Positions 17,825 to 27,751 of a DNA stretch of 64,000 nucleotides are shown here, in pieces. Each line of letters begins with the position of its first letter. The stretch's first letter is position 1. The position numbers were made by a program, and so were the translations under genes. The stretch is from CAIVPM01 sp964477265 (GTDB lineage Bacteria > Bacteroidota > Bacteroidia > Chitinophagales > Chitinophagaceae), in assembly GCA_964477265.1 (NCBI GenBank), contig CAYZDJ010000011.1:23562-87561 (forward strand), given 5' to 3'. The notes below the pieces were generated by a model. That model saw nothing but the letters and a program-made list of their open reading frames with translations. It did not search any database and was not told where the DNA came from.

Positions 17825-19222
17825 ATGAAAAAGATAATACAATATTGCTGCTTTGTTTTTCTGCTACTATTTAGCATTAATACAAAAGCACAAACAACAA
17901 ATAGTGGTTTATTAAGCATTGCCACAAATACACAATGGGATATAACAGGCGATTTTAATAACAACAATCAGGAGCTTGCAATTGAAATTGGCAGTGCTTC
18001 TGAAAACAATTTACTTATTGCTTCGGGCAATATTATTTTAAATGGAAAATTAATCGTTAACCTGGCAAATGGATTTGTTCCTGCATCTAACCAGGCATTT
18101 ACTATTATTACTGCTTCTGGGGTTTCAGGCACATTTGGCAGCATTGTTTTTCCAAGTAATTACCTTGCAGATATTACATATAATGCAACAACTGTTGTGT
18201 TATCAAACTTCAGGTCTTCTGCCTTACCCATAACTGGCAATTTTGTTGCCTGCAGTTTTGGAGCAGGTAATAAGTTAAGTATTGCAACTACTGGTGGCAC
18301 ATGGGCAAGCAGCAATACAAATGTTGCAACAATCAATTCATCAGGCATTGTTACAGCTTTGTCCAATGGTATTTCAACTATCAGTTATACATATAATGCA
18401 AATGGTACAACCAATGTATCTGCCACAACATTTACTGTAGCTGTTGTTCCTGCTTTACCTGCAATTAGTGGTGCAGGCAGTTTGTGTGTAGGGGCATCAA
18501 CAACACTATCAATTGCAGCAGCAGGTGGAGCTTGGAGTAGTATAGCTGGCAGGGCAACAATAAACACTGGAGGCGTTGTAACAGGCGTAAGTGCAGGAAC
18601 TGCAACATTAAGATATACTATTACCAATGGCAATGCATGCAGTGCTTTTGCAACACATAACATTACTATATCATCTGTGGGTGCCACACCAAGTATCGCA
18701 TATGCACCTGGAACTGTAAATCCACAAACAACAAGTGTTGGCGGCTTGGTTACTTTCTGTAAAAATAGAACGTTTACTGTAACAGGAAATCCATCTGGAG
18801 GTTCATGGAGCAGCACAGGTGTGCTTACTATTTCAAATGCAGGAGTAATAAATACTGGCAATGTTGTTGGAGGCGGTTCTATAACATATACCAGTGCTGG
18901 TGGCTGTGGAGGTAGCAGAACAATAAATGCCAATGTAGCTACTTGTGCTGCCAGAGGAATTGCAGGTAACCAGCTATCTGCTTTTAGCAATGAATGGACA
19001 ATTTATCCAAATCCTGCAAGTAAAATAGTTAATTTAAAAATTGATAGACTTGCAGGTAATTCAACTATAATTATTACAGATTTATTGGGTAAGGAAGTAA
19101 TGCAGCAAAAAATAAATAACCTTGTATCAAGCATCAATATTGAAGCATTGGGTAAAGGAATTTATTTTGTTAGCGTAATTACCGATGAAGGAAAAACAAC
19201 CAGGAAATTAATTGTTGAATAA
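17825..19222 (+). CDS. Small T9SS-secreted protein with Ig-like domains
   Basis: A 465-aa secreted protein. The signal peptide MKKIIQYCCFVFLLLFSINT is followed by a short beta-rich stretch that resembles the tail of an autotransporter-associated repeat (LNGKLIVNLANGFVPA). Two BIG2-like Ig domains come next (ATTGGTWASSNTNVATINSS, AAAGGAWSSIAGRATI), then a Cys-containing segment (VTFCKNRTFTVTG). The type A T9SS sorting domain forms the last 75 residues: WTIYPNPAS, IIITDLLGKEV, and a C-terminal GKGIYFVSVITDEGKTTRK. It should be moved across the outer membrane and anchored or released after removal of that domain. The middle resembles the C-terminal thirds of the two larger T9SS proteins at 23342 and 28827. 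Confidence 0.8.
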   Translation: MKKIIQYCCFVFLLLFSINTKAQTTNSGLLSIATNTQWDITGDFNNNNQELAIEIGSASENNLLIASGNIILNGKLIVNLANGFVPASNQAFTIITASGVSGTFGSIVFPSNYLADITYNATTVVLSNFRSSALPITGNFVACSFGAGNKLSIATTGGTWASSNTNVATINSSGIVTALSNGISTISYTYNANGTTNVSATTFTVAVVPALPAISGAGSLCVGASTTLSIAAAGGAWSSIAGRATINTGGVVTGVSAGTATLRYTITNGNACSAFATHNITISSVGATPSIAYAPGTVNPQTTSVGGLVTFCKNRTFTVTGNPSGGSWSSTGVLTISNAGVINTGNVVGGGSITYTSAGGCGGSRTINANVATCAARGIAGNQLSAFSNEWTIYPNPASKIVNLKIDRLAGNSTIIITDLLGKEVMQQKINNLVSSINIEALGKGIYFVSVITDEGKTTRKLIVE

Positions 19223-19236
19223 AACTATGTATAAAC

Positions 19237-19274
19237 TAAAAACCTCAAAGTATAGTGTACTTTGAGGTTTTTTT
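19237..19274. terminator. Bidirectional terminator between convergent genes
   Basis: A 14-bp stem AAAACCTCAAAGTA / TACTTTGAGGTTTT with a short loop is followed by T residues on the plus strand and preceded by A residues. It can serve both the T9SS gene upstream and the DUF3467 gene on the other strand. Confidence 0.8.
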
Positions 19275-19303
19275 ATGTATCAATATTTCATAATTATTTT
19301 TAA

Positions 19304-19615
19304 TTAAGCCTGTGCAGTTGGGCCACCAAAGTTCATTGGTATTTCAACTTGTTCAAGGTCTTGTATAGGGCCATTTGCAGCTTCGTAGCGTTGAATATTT
19401 TCAACCATTGCTTTCATAAAACGCTTGGCGTGCATAGGTGTAAAAATTACCCTGCTTTTTACTTTGCTTTTAGGTGTGTTAGGCATTACACTTACAAAAT
19501 CAATTACAAACTCGGCATGGCTGTGTGTAATTATTGCAAGGTTGGCATAGCTTCCTTCAGCCATTTCTTCACTTATTTCTATGTTTAATTGATTGTTGTT
19601 TTGTTGTTGTTCCAT
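19304..19615 (-). CDS. DUF3467 family protein
   Basis: A 103-aa cytosolic protein with the DUF3467 signature: EGSYANLAIITHSHAEFVID, then SKVKSRVIFTPMHAKRFMKA, and an acidic/amide-rich tail. The family is widespread in Bacteroidota and has no established role that I know of. It stands alone with its own start and a terminator at its 3' side. Confidence 0.82.
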   Translation of the reverse strand: MEQQQNNNQLNIEISEEMAEGSYANLAIITHSHAEFVIDFVSVMPNTPKSKVKSRVIFTPMHAKRFMKAMVENIQRYEAANGPIQDLEQVEIPMNFGGPTAQA

Positions 19616-19684
19616 TTAATATTTTTTTTACAAATATATATTGATGAGCATAGAAACATATTACTGAAATACAGAATACTTCTA

Positions 19685-20167
19685 TTACGTTTTATTTATC
19701 ACTTCTAATTTAACAATCCATTTTCTTACAATGTAAAGAGGAATGATTCCAAATACACCAAAGCTGCAATCTATTAGCTGCCAGTAAAAAGGAATGCCAC
19801 GTATTGGTCCACAAATAAATGCCAAAGGAATAATAGAAATGCAGGCAAGCATAGCCCATTCAATAACCCATATATTTTTTACAGGATTTTTTAATGGACC
19901 AATAAAAGCCATGGCAATTACAACGTGTGCAAATGCAAGCCAGTCAAAACCATAAGCTATATATGGATAATTTGCGTTGGTATTTTTAATGCCATTGTAA
20001 ATTGAATTTAAAAAATTGGATAATGTTGTTGGCATCCAGGCACTGTGTTTTGTAAGCCAGCATAATTCAGTTTCTACAGGAAAAGCTGTTATGCCACTTA
20101 ATGCAAGTGCTACAATAAAAAATACAAGCATTGCCCTAATTTTAAGTAAAAGTTTTTTGTTCTGCAT
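19685..20167 (-). CDS. Hypothetical multi-pass membrane protein, 160 aa
   Basis: No family recognised with confidence. Four hydrophobic segments are visible: AMLVFFIVALALSGITAF, WLAFAHVVIAMAFIG, WAMLACISIIPLAFICG and FGVFGIIPLYIVRKW, with a loop of about 40 residues after the first containing ELCWLTKHSAWMP. The ATG at 20167 was chosen because it lies just 4 bases after the DUF72 stop. The longer frame (start 20200) would overlap that gene by 29 bases. It is almost surely co-transcribed with the DUF72 gene. Confidence 0.7.
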   Translation of the reverse strand: MQNKKLLLKIRAMLVFFIVALALSGITAFPVETELCWLTKHSAWMPTTLSNFLNSIYNGIKNTNANYPYIAYGFDWLAFAHVVIAMAFIGPLKNPVKNIWVIEWAMLACISIIPLAFICGPIRGIPFYWQLIDCSFGVFGIIPLYIVRKWIVKLEVINKT

Positions 20168-20171
20168 CTTG

Positions 20172-21080
20172 CTAAAATAATTTTGTTTGTTGGTCAACAA
20201 ATTTTGGTTTCATTAAATTAAGGCCACATGCAGCATTTAATTTATCAACCATATACACGGTTAATTCTGGCGAAAATGTTTCATCGTGCATATGCATAAA
20301 AAAATAAATTTCCTCAATGCCTTTATCTATCCAAGATTTTATTTTATCTATCCATTCATCAACCCTTGTATAATCTGTTTTATGCAAACTATTCCCAACA
20401 AATCTTATAAAAGCCTTTGGTAGCGTAAGGTTCAGGTGCACAACATCTCTTCTGCCTGCTGCATCTGTTATTACAAAACCCATTTTATTCTCTTTCAAAA
20501 ATTGTAATAACTCTTCCTTTATATCTTCTTTATTAAACCAGTCAGTATGCCTTACTTCAACAAAAAAATCTAAGTCGGTTGGCAATGTTTTTAAGTAAGC
20601 AAAAAGCTCGTCTTTTCTTTTTGGAGAAAATGTATCGCTTACCTGAATAAATATTGGACCCAAATGTTTTTCAAATGCAACTATGCCACGCAAAAACTCA
20701 TCAGTAATAAATTGCTTGTTGCTCAAAGCACCCCTATGCGTAACTCCTTGATACATTTTAGGGCAAAATTTAAAGTCCATATCACCTGCTTTTTCTGCCC
20801 ATTTTGCAATACCTGTAGCACCATAAACTTTATAGTGCGTAGCATTTAATTCTATGCTGTTATAGTGCTGTACATAGTGTTGCAAAAAATCTTTTTCCTT
20901 TGTTTTTTCAGGATAAATTTTACCAAGCCATTCTGTTCGTCCCCACTTGGCACAACCCAAATAAACTTTAGGGTTTTTATTTTTTTTGAAAGCTAAAATT
21001 TGCTTGTTGAATGCTGGTTCTTTTGGCAATGAAAAATCAATACTATCTAAACCAGATGCTGCTACTCTTCCAAATTCCAT
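20172..21080 (-). CDS. DUF72 (YecE-like) family protein
   Basis: A 302-aa soluble protein with the DUF72 TIM-barrel-like signature: VYLGCAKWGRTEWLGKIYP near residue 38, HYNSIELNATHYKVYG, FCPKMYQGVTHRG, FFVEVRHTDWF and a late FFMHMHDETFSPE. The biochemical role of the family is not established. The first 37 residues (MEFGRVAASGLDSIDFSLP) are an extra segment before the barrel, which is usual in Bacteroidota members. It is the first gene of a two-gene unit with the membrane protein that follows. The stop is TAG. Confidence 0.85.
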   Translation of the reverse strand: MEFGRVAASGLDSIDFSLPKEPAFNKQILAFKKNKNPKVYLGCAKWGRTEWLGKIYPEKTKEKDFLQHYVQHYNSIELNATHYKVYGATGIAKWAEKAGDMDFKFCPKMYQGVTHRGALSNKQFITDEFLRGIVAFEKHLGPIFIQVSDTFSPKRKDELFAYLKTLPTDLDFFVEVRHTDWFNKEDIKEELLQFLKENKMGFVITDAAGRRDVVHLNLTLPKAFIRFVGNSLHKTDYTRVDEWIDKIKSWIDKGIEEIYFFMHMHDETFSPELTVYMVDKLNAACGLNLMKPKFVDQQTKLF

Positions 21081-21161
21081 AGCATAAAAATTTATTTCAA
21101 ATGTATATTTATTACATAGAAGTTGTTTAAAATTTTGTCGTATAAATTATCATATTTGTAT

Positions 21162-23189
21162 ATGCTAAAACAAATTGCTTACAACGTTATGATACTATTA
21201 TTTTGTGCAGCTTGTACAAGTAACAATAAGCAATTTACTAACGACAAAGTTGTTGCCGATTCTTTATTCAAAAATTATATCAATCCTACACTAGACAATT
21301 CGCAATTAAAACAAGCTTTAACACAAGTTGATTCAATATACAACAGTGTTACCACACCAAATACATTCGTTAAAATTCATTACTATCATCATAAAGGTTG
21401 GATGAATAATAATTTAGGAAATTACGAAAAAGCATTGTTATATACCGATACGTTAATTGATATTTTTAAGAACGAAAAACTGCAAAATAAAATGGCCAAC
21501 GAATATGGCTATGCATTGTTTACTGCTGGCAATGCCTGCTTTGCAATGAACAATATTCCTAAGGCGTATAACTATTATTTTGAAGCATCACAAACAGTAG
21601 ATGTTGATAGCGTAAATGCAAAATCAAAAACCTTTTTATTTAATCAATTTGGCTTGGTTTTATATAAACAACAACAGTATAAAGAAGCTATAATAAAGTT
21701 TAAAAAAGTAGTACAAATTATAAACAAGATATTGATTAACGACAAATATTTTACAACCAATCAACAGCAGGAAACTCTTGATAATATTGGACTTTGTTTT
21801 ACTAAGCTACACGAATTTGACAGTGCAAAATATTATTACAACCTGTCTTTGCAAAAAATTGAAGAATATAAAAACATATGTGGCACTAACGAACAAAATA
21901 GTTTAAAACGATATGCTACTTTTAAAGGAATTGTATTGGGCAACTTAGCTAAAATTTATACCACTACCAACAAGCTTGATACTGCTATTACCTTGTATAA
22001 AGAAGCAATTTATTTAAACACAAAATATGGTGTGGATGCTTTTGATGCTGAACTATGTGTTGAACAATTGGCAAAAATTTATTTGCAAAAAAATGATTAC
22101 AGTAGTTTGAAGCAAACATTAGATATATTGAAACTTGGTTTAGACACATTGCCTAATCTTAAAGCAAATTTGGGTTGGCAACAAATGATGGCTGCATACT
22201 ACAATAAAAACAATAATGCTATTAATGAAATTAAGCATTACAAGGCATACATTGTTTTAAAAGATTCTTTTGCAAATACTGAAAAAGATATACAACAAAC
22301 TACCATAACAAAAGAATTAAAAGACAAAGAACAGCAACTACAAATTACAGTTTTACAAAAAGACAATCAGTTAAGCAAATTATATTTATGGATAGTGGCA
22401 GCAGCTTGTTTTGTTGCAGCTATTATTGCTTTTTTGGTATATCGTAGTTTTAGAAAAACAAAGCAATTAAACGAGCAGGTAAACTTGCAAAAACAAGCAT
22501 TGGAAAAAGCAAATAAAGACAAGGACAGCATTTTAAATGTAGTAGCCCATGACCTTAGAAACCCAATTGGTGCTATTGCCAATTTTTTAGACATTGCTCA
22601 GGTAAAATATGAACATAGTGAAGACGAGGAGCAAATTTTAAAAACAAGTCAACAAGCTGCAGTGCATTCTTTAACATTAATAAACGACTTGCTTGAAATT
22701 AATCAAATGCAAGATGGGCTATTAACGCTATGCCTTGCTACCATTGACGTTGAGCAATTAATAACACAATCTATTGAACAATTAAAATACAAAGCAATTG
22801 CAAAACAGCAAAGCATTTTATTACAAACAAGCAATGAAAAATATGTAATAAAAGCCGATGCTGAAAAACTACAAAGAGTAATAACCAACTTAATAGACAA
22901 CGCCATTAAATTTAGTTTTTTGGAAACAGAAATTATAGTAGCACTTGAACAAAAAGATAACTATGTTGCAATTAAAATTACTGATAGTGGTGTTGGTATT
23001 CCATTGCACATTATTGAACAGTTATTTACAGCATCAATAACAATAAAAAGAACTGGAACAAACAATGAAAAATCTAATGGCTTGGGTTTATCTATTTGCA
23101 AACAAATTATTGAAGCACACAATGGCAAAATATTAGTTGAGAGTAGAGAAGGAAAAGGAAGTTGCTTTAGCGTATTGCTGCCTTGCTAA
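21162..23189 (+). CDS. TPR-containing sensor histidine kinase, lipoprotein-like N-terminus
   Basis: The ATG at 21162 gives MLKQIAYNVMILLFCAACTS, a signal peptide with a lipobox-like FCAAC, so I prefer it to the frame start at 21123. TPR-like helical repeats fill about residues 30-400 on the periplasmic side. A transmembrane helix (YLWIVAAACFVAAIIAFLVY) and a coiled coil follow. The HisKA domain has VVAHDLRNPIG (His463), and the HATPase_c domain has NLIDNAIKFS, DSGVGIP and NGLGLSICKQII. At 675 aa this is a typical Bacteroidota hybrid-free kinase. There is no adjacent response regulator, so its partner is elsewhere. A terminator ends the unit. Confidence 0.88.
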   Translation: MLKQIAYNVMILLFCAACTSNNKQFTNDKVVADSLFKNYINPTLDNSQLKQALTQVDSIYNSVTTPNTFVKIHYYHHKGWMNNNLGNYEKALLYTDTLIDIFKNEKLQNKMANEYGYALFTAGNACFAMNNIPKAYNYYFEASQTVDVDSVNAKSKTFLFNQFGLVLYKQQQYKEAIIKFKKVVQIINKILINDKYFTTNQQQETLDNIGLCFTKLHEFDSAKYYYNLSLQKIEEYKNICGTNEQNSLKRYATFKGIVLGNLAKIYTTTNKLDTAITLYKEAIYLNTKYGVDAFDAELCVEQLAKIYLQKNDYSSLKQTLDILKLGLDTLPNLKANLGWQQMMAAYYNKNNNAINEIKHYKAYIVLKDSFANTEKDIQQTTITKELKDKEQQLQITVLQKDNQLSKLYLWIVAAACFVAAIIAFLVYRSFRKTKQLNEQVNLQKQALEKANKDKDSILNVVAHDLRNPIGAIANFLDIAQVKYEHSEDEEQILKTSQQAAVHSLTLINDLLEINQMQDGLLTLCLATIDVEQLITQSIEQLKYKAIAKQQSILLQTSNEKYVIKADAEKLQRVITNLIDNAIKFSFLETEIIVALEQKDNYVAIKITDSGVGIPLHIIEQLFTASITIKRTGTNNEKSNGLGLSICKQIIEAHNGKILVESREGKGSCFSVLLPC

Positions 23190-23194
23190 AAATT

Positions 23195-23233
23195 AAAAAA
23201 GCCTCGAAGCATTTTATACTTCGAGGCTTTTTG
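23195..23233. terminator. Terminator after the TPR kinase
   Basis: AAAAAAGCCTCGAAG pairs with CTTCGAGGCTTTTT around an AT-rich loop. A close copy with a different loop occurs at 28742-28780, so this may be a mobile or recurrent terminator sequence. Confidence 0.82.
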
Positions 23234-23250
23234 TTAAACCATAATTTCCA

Positions 23251-23320
23251 GTCATTGCAAGGCACAAAACAATTTGCGTTGTGTTTTTAGATTGCTTCAG
23301 GCAATAACCTTCGCAATAAC
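23251..23320. repeat. Dispersed palindromic repeat, GTCATTGCGA family, copy 1
   Basis: It begins GTCATTGCAAGG and ends CCTTCGCAATAAC in inverted orientation, with AGATTGCTTCAGGC inside. It shares ends and core with copies at 27245 and 52348. It lies between the kinase terminator and the T9SS gene stop. Confidence 0.65.
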
Positions 23321-23341
23321 ATTATACCTTACTAATAAGGT

Positions 23342-26300
23342 TTATTCTACAATCACCTTTTGTGTTTGTTTACCTTGTTCGGTAATTACACTTACCAAAT
23401 ACATTCCTTTTGCAAAGCTCGATACATCAATTGTATTTACACCCATACTTAAAGCCTGTTGTTTAACTTGCTTGCCATACAAGTCAGTAACAACAATGCT
23501 TCCAGCACCTGTTAATTTATCAATTTTTAAATTAATTATTGAATGTGTTGGGTTGGGATAGATGGTTAACTGACGACTGTCAACTGTTGACTGTTGAGTG
23601 TTTATTCCCTTACAAGCTGCTGTTACAGTTGCAGTTTGTGTTCTGCTGCTGCTACAACCATTGCTGGTTACTGTGTAGCTTACACTGGCTGCACCTGGTG
23701 CATTAAGTGTTGTTACCACACCACCTGCCGTTATATTAAATGCTCCCGAAGCACCCCAACTACCACCACTAGGTGTGCCTACTAGCGTAAAGGTTTTATT
23801 TCTGCAATAGCCACCACTACCTGTAATACCTGTTGTGCCTGGTGCAAAAGCAATAGTTGGTATTGCTGGCGATTTACTATTGGTTACTGCTTTATTTGCA
23901 CTTGCACTACAACCAGAAGCATTGGTAACGGTATAAGCAATATTTATACTGCCTGCACTTGTTGCTGTAAATACATTGCCTACAAATGTGCCTCTCACAC
24001 CTGTCCACACACCACCTGCTGGTGTGCTGCTGTATGATGTACTTACTCCAACACAAGCTGTGCTGCTACCTACTATAGCACTTGGTGTTGCTTGTGGATC
24101 TACCCTTACTGTCATTAGTGTTACAGGATAACAACCATTTACCAATGTTGGTAAAGTATATACTATTGTTGCCACACCTGGTGATATTGCTGTTATATAA
24201 CCACTCGATGTGCCTCCTGCTTGTTTTACACCTGTTGCTATACTAGGTGTATTGCTACTCCAACTGCCTCCTGTTATAGCTGGATATACTGATACAACCT
24301 GACCTATACTGCATATCGAAAAATTATTTACTATACCATTGGTATTGGTAGTAATGCTACCTGCACTGGCTGTAATGTTTACTGTTAAGTTTAATGTAGC
24401 TGCACTATCGCAACCATTGGTACTTGGTAAAAATACAGTGTAAGAACCCGATGCTGTATAGCTTTGATTGTTCCAGATATATGGCAACAAATTATTGCAA
24501 ATGGTTACTTTGGTAGTACTGCTGCTGCCTGTATTTACAGTTAAATTTAATGTGGCTGCACTATCGCAGTTTACGCTATTGGTTAAATGTACTGTGTAGC
24601 TACCGGTTGCAGTAAAAGTGTTGTTGTTCCAAATATATGGCAAGGCACTATTGCAAATAATAACATTGGTAGTAGAGCTGCTTACCTGGCTTACAGTTAA
24701 ATTTAAAGTAGCTGCACTATCGCAGCCTGCTGCATTACTTAAATGTATTGTGTATGTTCCGGCAGCGGGGTAGTTATTATTGTTCCAGCTATATGGCAAT
24801 TGATTGCTGCAAATGTTAACATTTGTCGTCGATGTGCTGTTGGATTTTACTGTTAAGTTTAATGTAGCTGCACTGTCGCAACCTGTAGCATTGGTTAAAT
24901 GCGTTGTTTGGCTACCTGCTACTGTAAATGTTAGATTGTTCCAACTATATGGTAGTTCTGATGGGCAAATACTGATATTGCTTGTTGATGTAGTAGGACT
25001 GCACAATGAACTAAAGCTTACACTGATGCTATGATTACCTGTTACATTGGTAAATGTATAACTGCTGATAGCACCATAACTGGTTCCATCTATCACTACA
25101 TTGCTAATGCTATAGCCACTGGCAGGGCTAAATGAATAGGTTTTATCATTGCCCTCGCATACTGTGCTTACACCTGCACTGCTTATGCTGCCATTGCTGC
25201 CTGCACTGGCTGTTATGCTGTAATTGGGCTTAATAGTTAAATGTAATGTATCTATACTGGCACAGCCATTAGCATTATTGTAACTATATGTGTAATCACC
25301 ATTGGTGGTATAGGTTGTTCCATGCCAAGTATATGTTCCCCCACACTGAGTTTCTGTAGTAGAATTATGGGTGGATTGATTAACAGTTAGGGTAACCGAA
25401 TTGCTATACGTAGTTGTTCCACAAGCACTGTTGGTAATTGCACAAACGTAAGTAGTTCCATCTAACGAAGGTGTAACACTTGCAAGTTGTAGTTCGTCGG
25501 TTAAACCACCGCTATATAAGGTACTTGGTTGCGGAATTGGTTGAGGTATTGAAGGTGGAGGTGGAACTAAAAACCATTGATAAGATAAACTACTTCCTAC
25601 TGCTTTTAAACCAATAGAAACTGCATTTCCGCTACAAGCACTTACATTGGTAGGTTGTGTGGTAATTGTTGTTGCCTGATTTATAGTTAAATGCAATGTA
25701 TCTGCACTGGCACAGTCACTTGCATTGTCGTAGTAAAAAATATAATCGCCACTTTGTGTATAGGTTACCCCATTCCAGAAGTAGCTATTGCAAACTGTTT
25801 TTGTTTCGGAATTATGAGTACCATTATTTATAGTTAAATGCAAAGTATCTGTACTAGCACAACCATTAGCATTATTGTAGCTATATGTATAATTGCCACT
25901 TGATGTGTATGTTGTTCCATGCCAGATATAGCTGTTGCAAGAAGTTTGAGTAGATGAACCACGAGTACCTGCATTTACTGTTACTGTTATTGTTTTATTG
26001 GCTGTGCCACCATTACCATCATTTACTTGTATGGTAAATGTTTCGGTACCAGTATAGGTATTATCTGGTGTATATGCCCAGCCCGTTGGAGTTACATTGA
26101 TACCGCTACCTACAGTTGAGCCAGTAGTAATTGCACCACCATGGTTAGGTGCTGTTATTAAACTAAAAGTTTCTGTTTGTCCTGCATCTGCATCGCTTAC
26201 AGTTAATAAATTACTAAAACTTATCTGCGAAGTATTTTGACATACACTGAATGTAGTTGTTGCATTGGTAAATGTTGGGGCTGTGTTGGCAGAAACAGGA

Positions 26301-26977
26301 GCTCCAGCTGTAATTTCATCTATAAATACAGATGAGATAGGACCTGTAGCTGCTGACGCCTGAATTCTTAACTCATCTACTCTACCAAATTCACTTAAAC
26401 TAGTTACATCAAATAGTTGCCAACCGGTAGAATTATTAATTGAAAAACTTTTTGTCATTGTAGCACCATTAATAGCACTACCTTGATAATAACCTAATAA
26501 TGTTATAGTGTAAGTAGCATTAGCGATTGTAACTGTTCCAAAATTATTAGTAGCATTTCCTAACAAATAAATTGATCTAAGTCTAAAGGAATAGCCATTA
26601 TTGTTCGTAATTCTCACATCTGACAACGTATTGGTTACTGGAGCTATTCGTTGAACAGCAATATTAGGGTCGGCACTTCCAAGTGCCCCAGTATTTGTTC
26701 CTCCAGTAATTGCCTGATTTGTGAATGTTCTTACAATGTATTTTCCACCATTAGTAGGTATTCCTACAAAATTCCATTTATGGTTTGTTTCCCCAGCATT
26801 GGTAGTAATTGTTGGATAAACATCGCCTGCATTTGCACTAGGATTCAAGTACTGAGCATTAGTGTAATTATTCGTTCCATTACCTGTAAAACTTGTGGTA
26901 AAGGTTGAAGTGATTTGTGCATTTAAACTTGCAATGCCTATAAATGCTAATAGGCAAATTGTAAAGATTTTTTTCAT
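23342..26977 (-). CDS. Large T9SS-secreted adhesin-like repeat protein, 1211 aa
   Basis: The signal peptide MKKIFTICLLAFIGIASLNA is followed by a roughly 215-residue beta-rich N-terminal domain ending in FIDEITAG. A cadherin-like tandem domain (NLLTVSDADAGQTETFSL ... TFTIQVNDGNGGTANKTITV) follows. Three variant repeats have NGCASTDTLHLTI-type ends, with one Ig-like insert. A Flg_new_2-type repeat (ITASAGSNGSISSAG ... VVIDGTSYG) precedes four repeats of about 50 residues with ICxxxLPYxWNN and CDSAATLNLTV. BIG2-like Ig domains and a type A T9SS sorting domain (LTIYPNPTHSIINLKID, then FAKGMYLVSVITEQG) complete it. It is likely exposed on the cell surface or released. No catalytic motif was seen, so adhesion or a structural role is inference. 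Confidence 0.85.
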   Translation of the reverse strand: MKKIFTICLLAFIGIASLNAQITSTFTTSFTGNGTNNYTNAQYLNPSANAGDVYPTITTNAGETNHKWNFVGIPTNGGKYIVRTFTNQAITGGTNTGALGSADPNIAVQRIAPVTNTLSDVRITNNNGYSFRLRSIYLLGNATNNFGTVTIANATYTITLLGYYQGSAINGATMTKSFSINNSTGWQLFDVTSLSEFGRVDELRIQASAATGPISSVFIDEITAGAPVSANTAPTFTNATTTFSVCQNTSQISFSNLLTVSDADAGQTETFSLITAPNHGGAITTGSTVGSGINVTPTGWAYTPDNTYTGTETFTIQVNDGNGGTANKTITVTVNAGTRGSSTQTSCNSYIWHGTTYTSSGNYTYSYNNANGCASTDTLHLTINNGTHNSETKTVCNSYFWNGVTYTQSGDYIFYYDNASDCASADTLHLTINQATTITTQPTNVSACSGNAVSIGLKAVGSSLSYQWFLVPPPPSIPQPIPQPSTLYSGGLTDELQLASVTPSLDGTTYVCAITNSACGTTTYSNSVTLTVNQSTHNSTTETQCGGTYTWHGTTYTTNGDYTYSYNNANGCASIDTLHLTIKPNYSITASAGSNGSISSAGVSTVCEGNDKTYSFSPASGYSISNVVIDGTSYGAISSYTFTNVTGNHSISVSFSSLCSPTTSTSNISICPSELPYSWNNLTFTVAGSQTTHLTNATGCDSAATLNLTVKSNSTSTTNVNICSNQLPYSWNNNNYPAAGTYTIHLSNAAGCDSAATLNLTVSQVSSSTTNVIICNSALPYIWNNNTFTATGSYTVHLTNSVNCDSAATLNLTVNTGSSSTTKVTICNNLLPYIWNNQSYTASGSYTVFLPSTNGCDSAATLNLTVNITASAGSITTNTNGIVNNFSICSIGQVVSVYPAITGGSWSSNTPSIATGVKQAGGTSSGYITAISPGVATIVYTLPTLVNGCYPVTLMTVRVDPQATPSAIVGSSTACVGVSTSYSSTPAGGVWTGVRGTFVGNVFTATSAGSINIAYTVTNASGCSASANKAVTNSKSPAIPTIAFAPGTTGITGSGGYCRNKTFTLVGTPSGGSWGASGAFNITAGGVVTTLNAPGAASVSYTVTSNGCSSSRTQTATVTAACKGINTQQSTVDSRQLTIYPNPTHSIINLKIDKLTGAGSIVVTDLYGKQVKQQALSMGVNTIDVSSFAKGMYLVSVITEQGKQTQKVIVE

Positions 26978-27244
26978 TAGAGTTTGTTTTGGTTATTTGT
27001 TTTTTGTGAGTTTTATAAAATACTTGATTTGCAGTTAAAGCAAACATTAATAAAGGCTGCAAAATTTGAAAATACAATTGGTTACGCAGATGATGGGCAT
27101 TGTTTCATAGCGTTTGTTTTGGTAGAATTGTTGGTAGTAAAAAAAAGCATTTTATTTTATACTGCAAAATATTTAGGTGCGAACAGTCTTTTATAGACAA
27201 AATAATACCAATTTACAGAATAAAATTCCAAAATATCCATTGCA

Positions 27245-27314
27245 GTCATTGCGAAGGTTCTTGCCAGAAGCAATCTCAAAAACTGCTATAGACTGCTTCG
27301 TTCCTCGCAGTGAC
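27245..27314. repeat. Dispersed palindromic repeat, GTCATTGCGA family, copy 2
   Basis: GTCATTGCGAAGG at the left end and CCTCGCAGTGAC at the right end form an inverted repeat, with AGAAGCAATCTC and GACTGCTTCGTT inside. This is the best-preserved of the three copies. The rest of 26978-27428 holds no gene that I can identify. Confidence 0.75.
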
Positions 27315-27428
27315 GTAGGAGCTAAATCGGAAGTTTATTATGTAATTTGGTATAACTATTAGTTAACCTTTATAGGGTTTAAACAGCCACCTGCCATTTT
27401 TGCTACTTTTACAAAAAAGAGCTATAAA

Positions 27429-27533
27429 ATGCTTAAAAAGTCGGTCGGTTTGTCCAGTGAAATAGTCAGAATGGGTAGTGAAATGCTCGAAATGGGTTGT
27501 GAAACAGCCTGGCTGCGTAAAGAAATAATATAA
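27429..27533 (+). CDS. Tiny heptad-repeat ORF, 34 aa (possibly a fragment)
   Basis: ATG at 27429 opens a 34-codon frame: MLKKSVGLSSEIVRMG, SEMLEMGC, ETAWLRKEII. At DNA level it contains a 21-bp repeat (27456-27476 and 27477-27497, AGTGAAAT...GAAATGGGT-like) that yields seven-residue units of the pattern SExxxMG. The frame upstream is also open to at least 27363, without an ATG. Downstream the same pattern decays (KETALFGCE, then a stop, then AMETVGLLN). It could be a small coiled-coil peptide or the remains of a longer repeat gene. It lies 218 bases before the unknown 319-aa gene on the same strand. Confidence 0.3.
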   Translation: MLKKSVGLSSEIVRMGSEMLEMGCETAWLRKEII

Positions 27534-27751
27534 ATAAGTAAAGAGACAGCCCTGTTTGGCTGCGAATAATCCATTATTGCTATGGAAACAGTCGGTTTGC
27601 TTAACTAACAAATCTTACCAAGTATCTACTAAACATTTTTTGTAAGAGAAAAATTTAGAAAACTTTAACATAAGCAGAGGCAACGTTTTTTTTGATTTTA
27701 GCGTCTATATAGGCGAGGGTATTCCTCTACTCATTTTAAAATTTATTTACC

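Noticed and set aside
18385..18990. 201-codon minus-strand frame inside the T9SS gene at 17825
   Set aside because: It is the Val/Pro-rich antisense shadow of Thr/Ala/Gly-rich coding sequence. There is no start context or family, and the plus-strand protein has clear domains.
27363..27611. 82-codon minus-strand frame with FTTHFEHFTTHSDYF repeats
   Set aside because: It is the complement of the 21-bp repeat at 27456-27497. The plus-strand reading gives the more protein-like heptads, and neither is certain.
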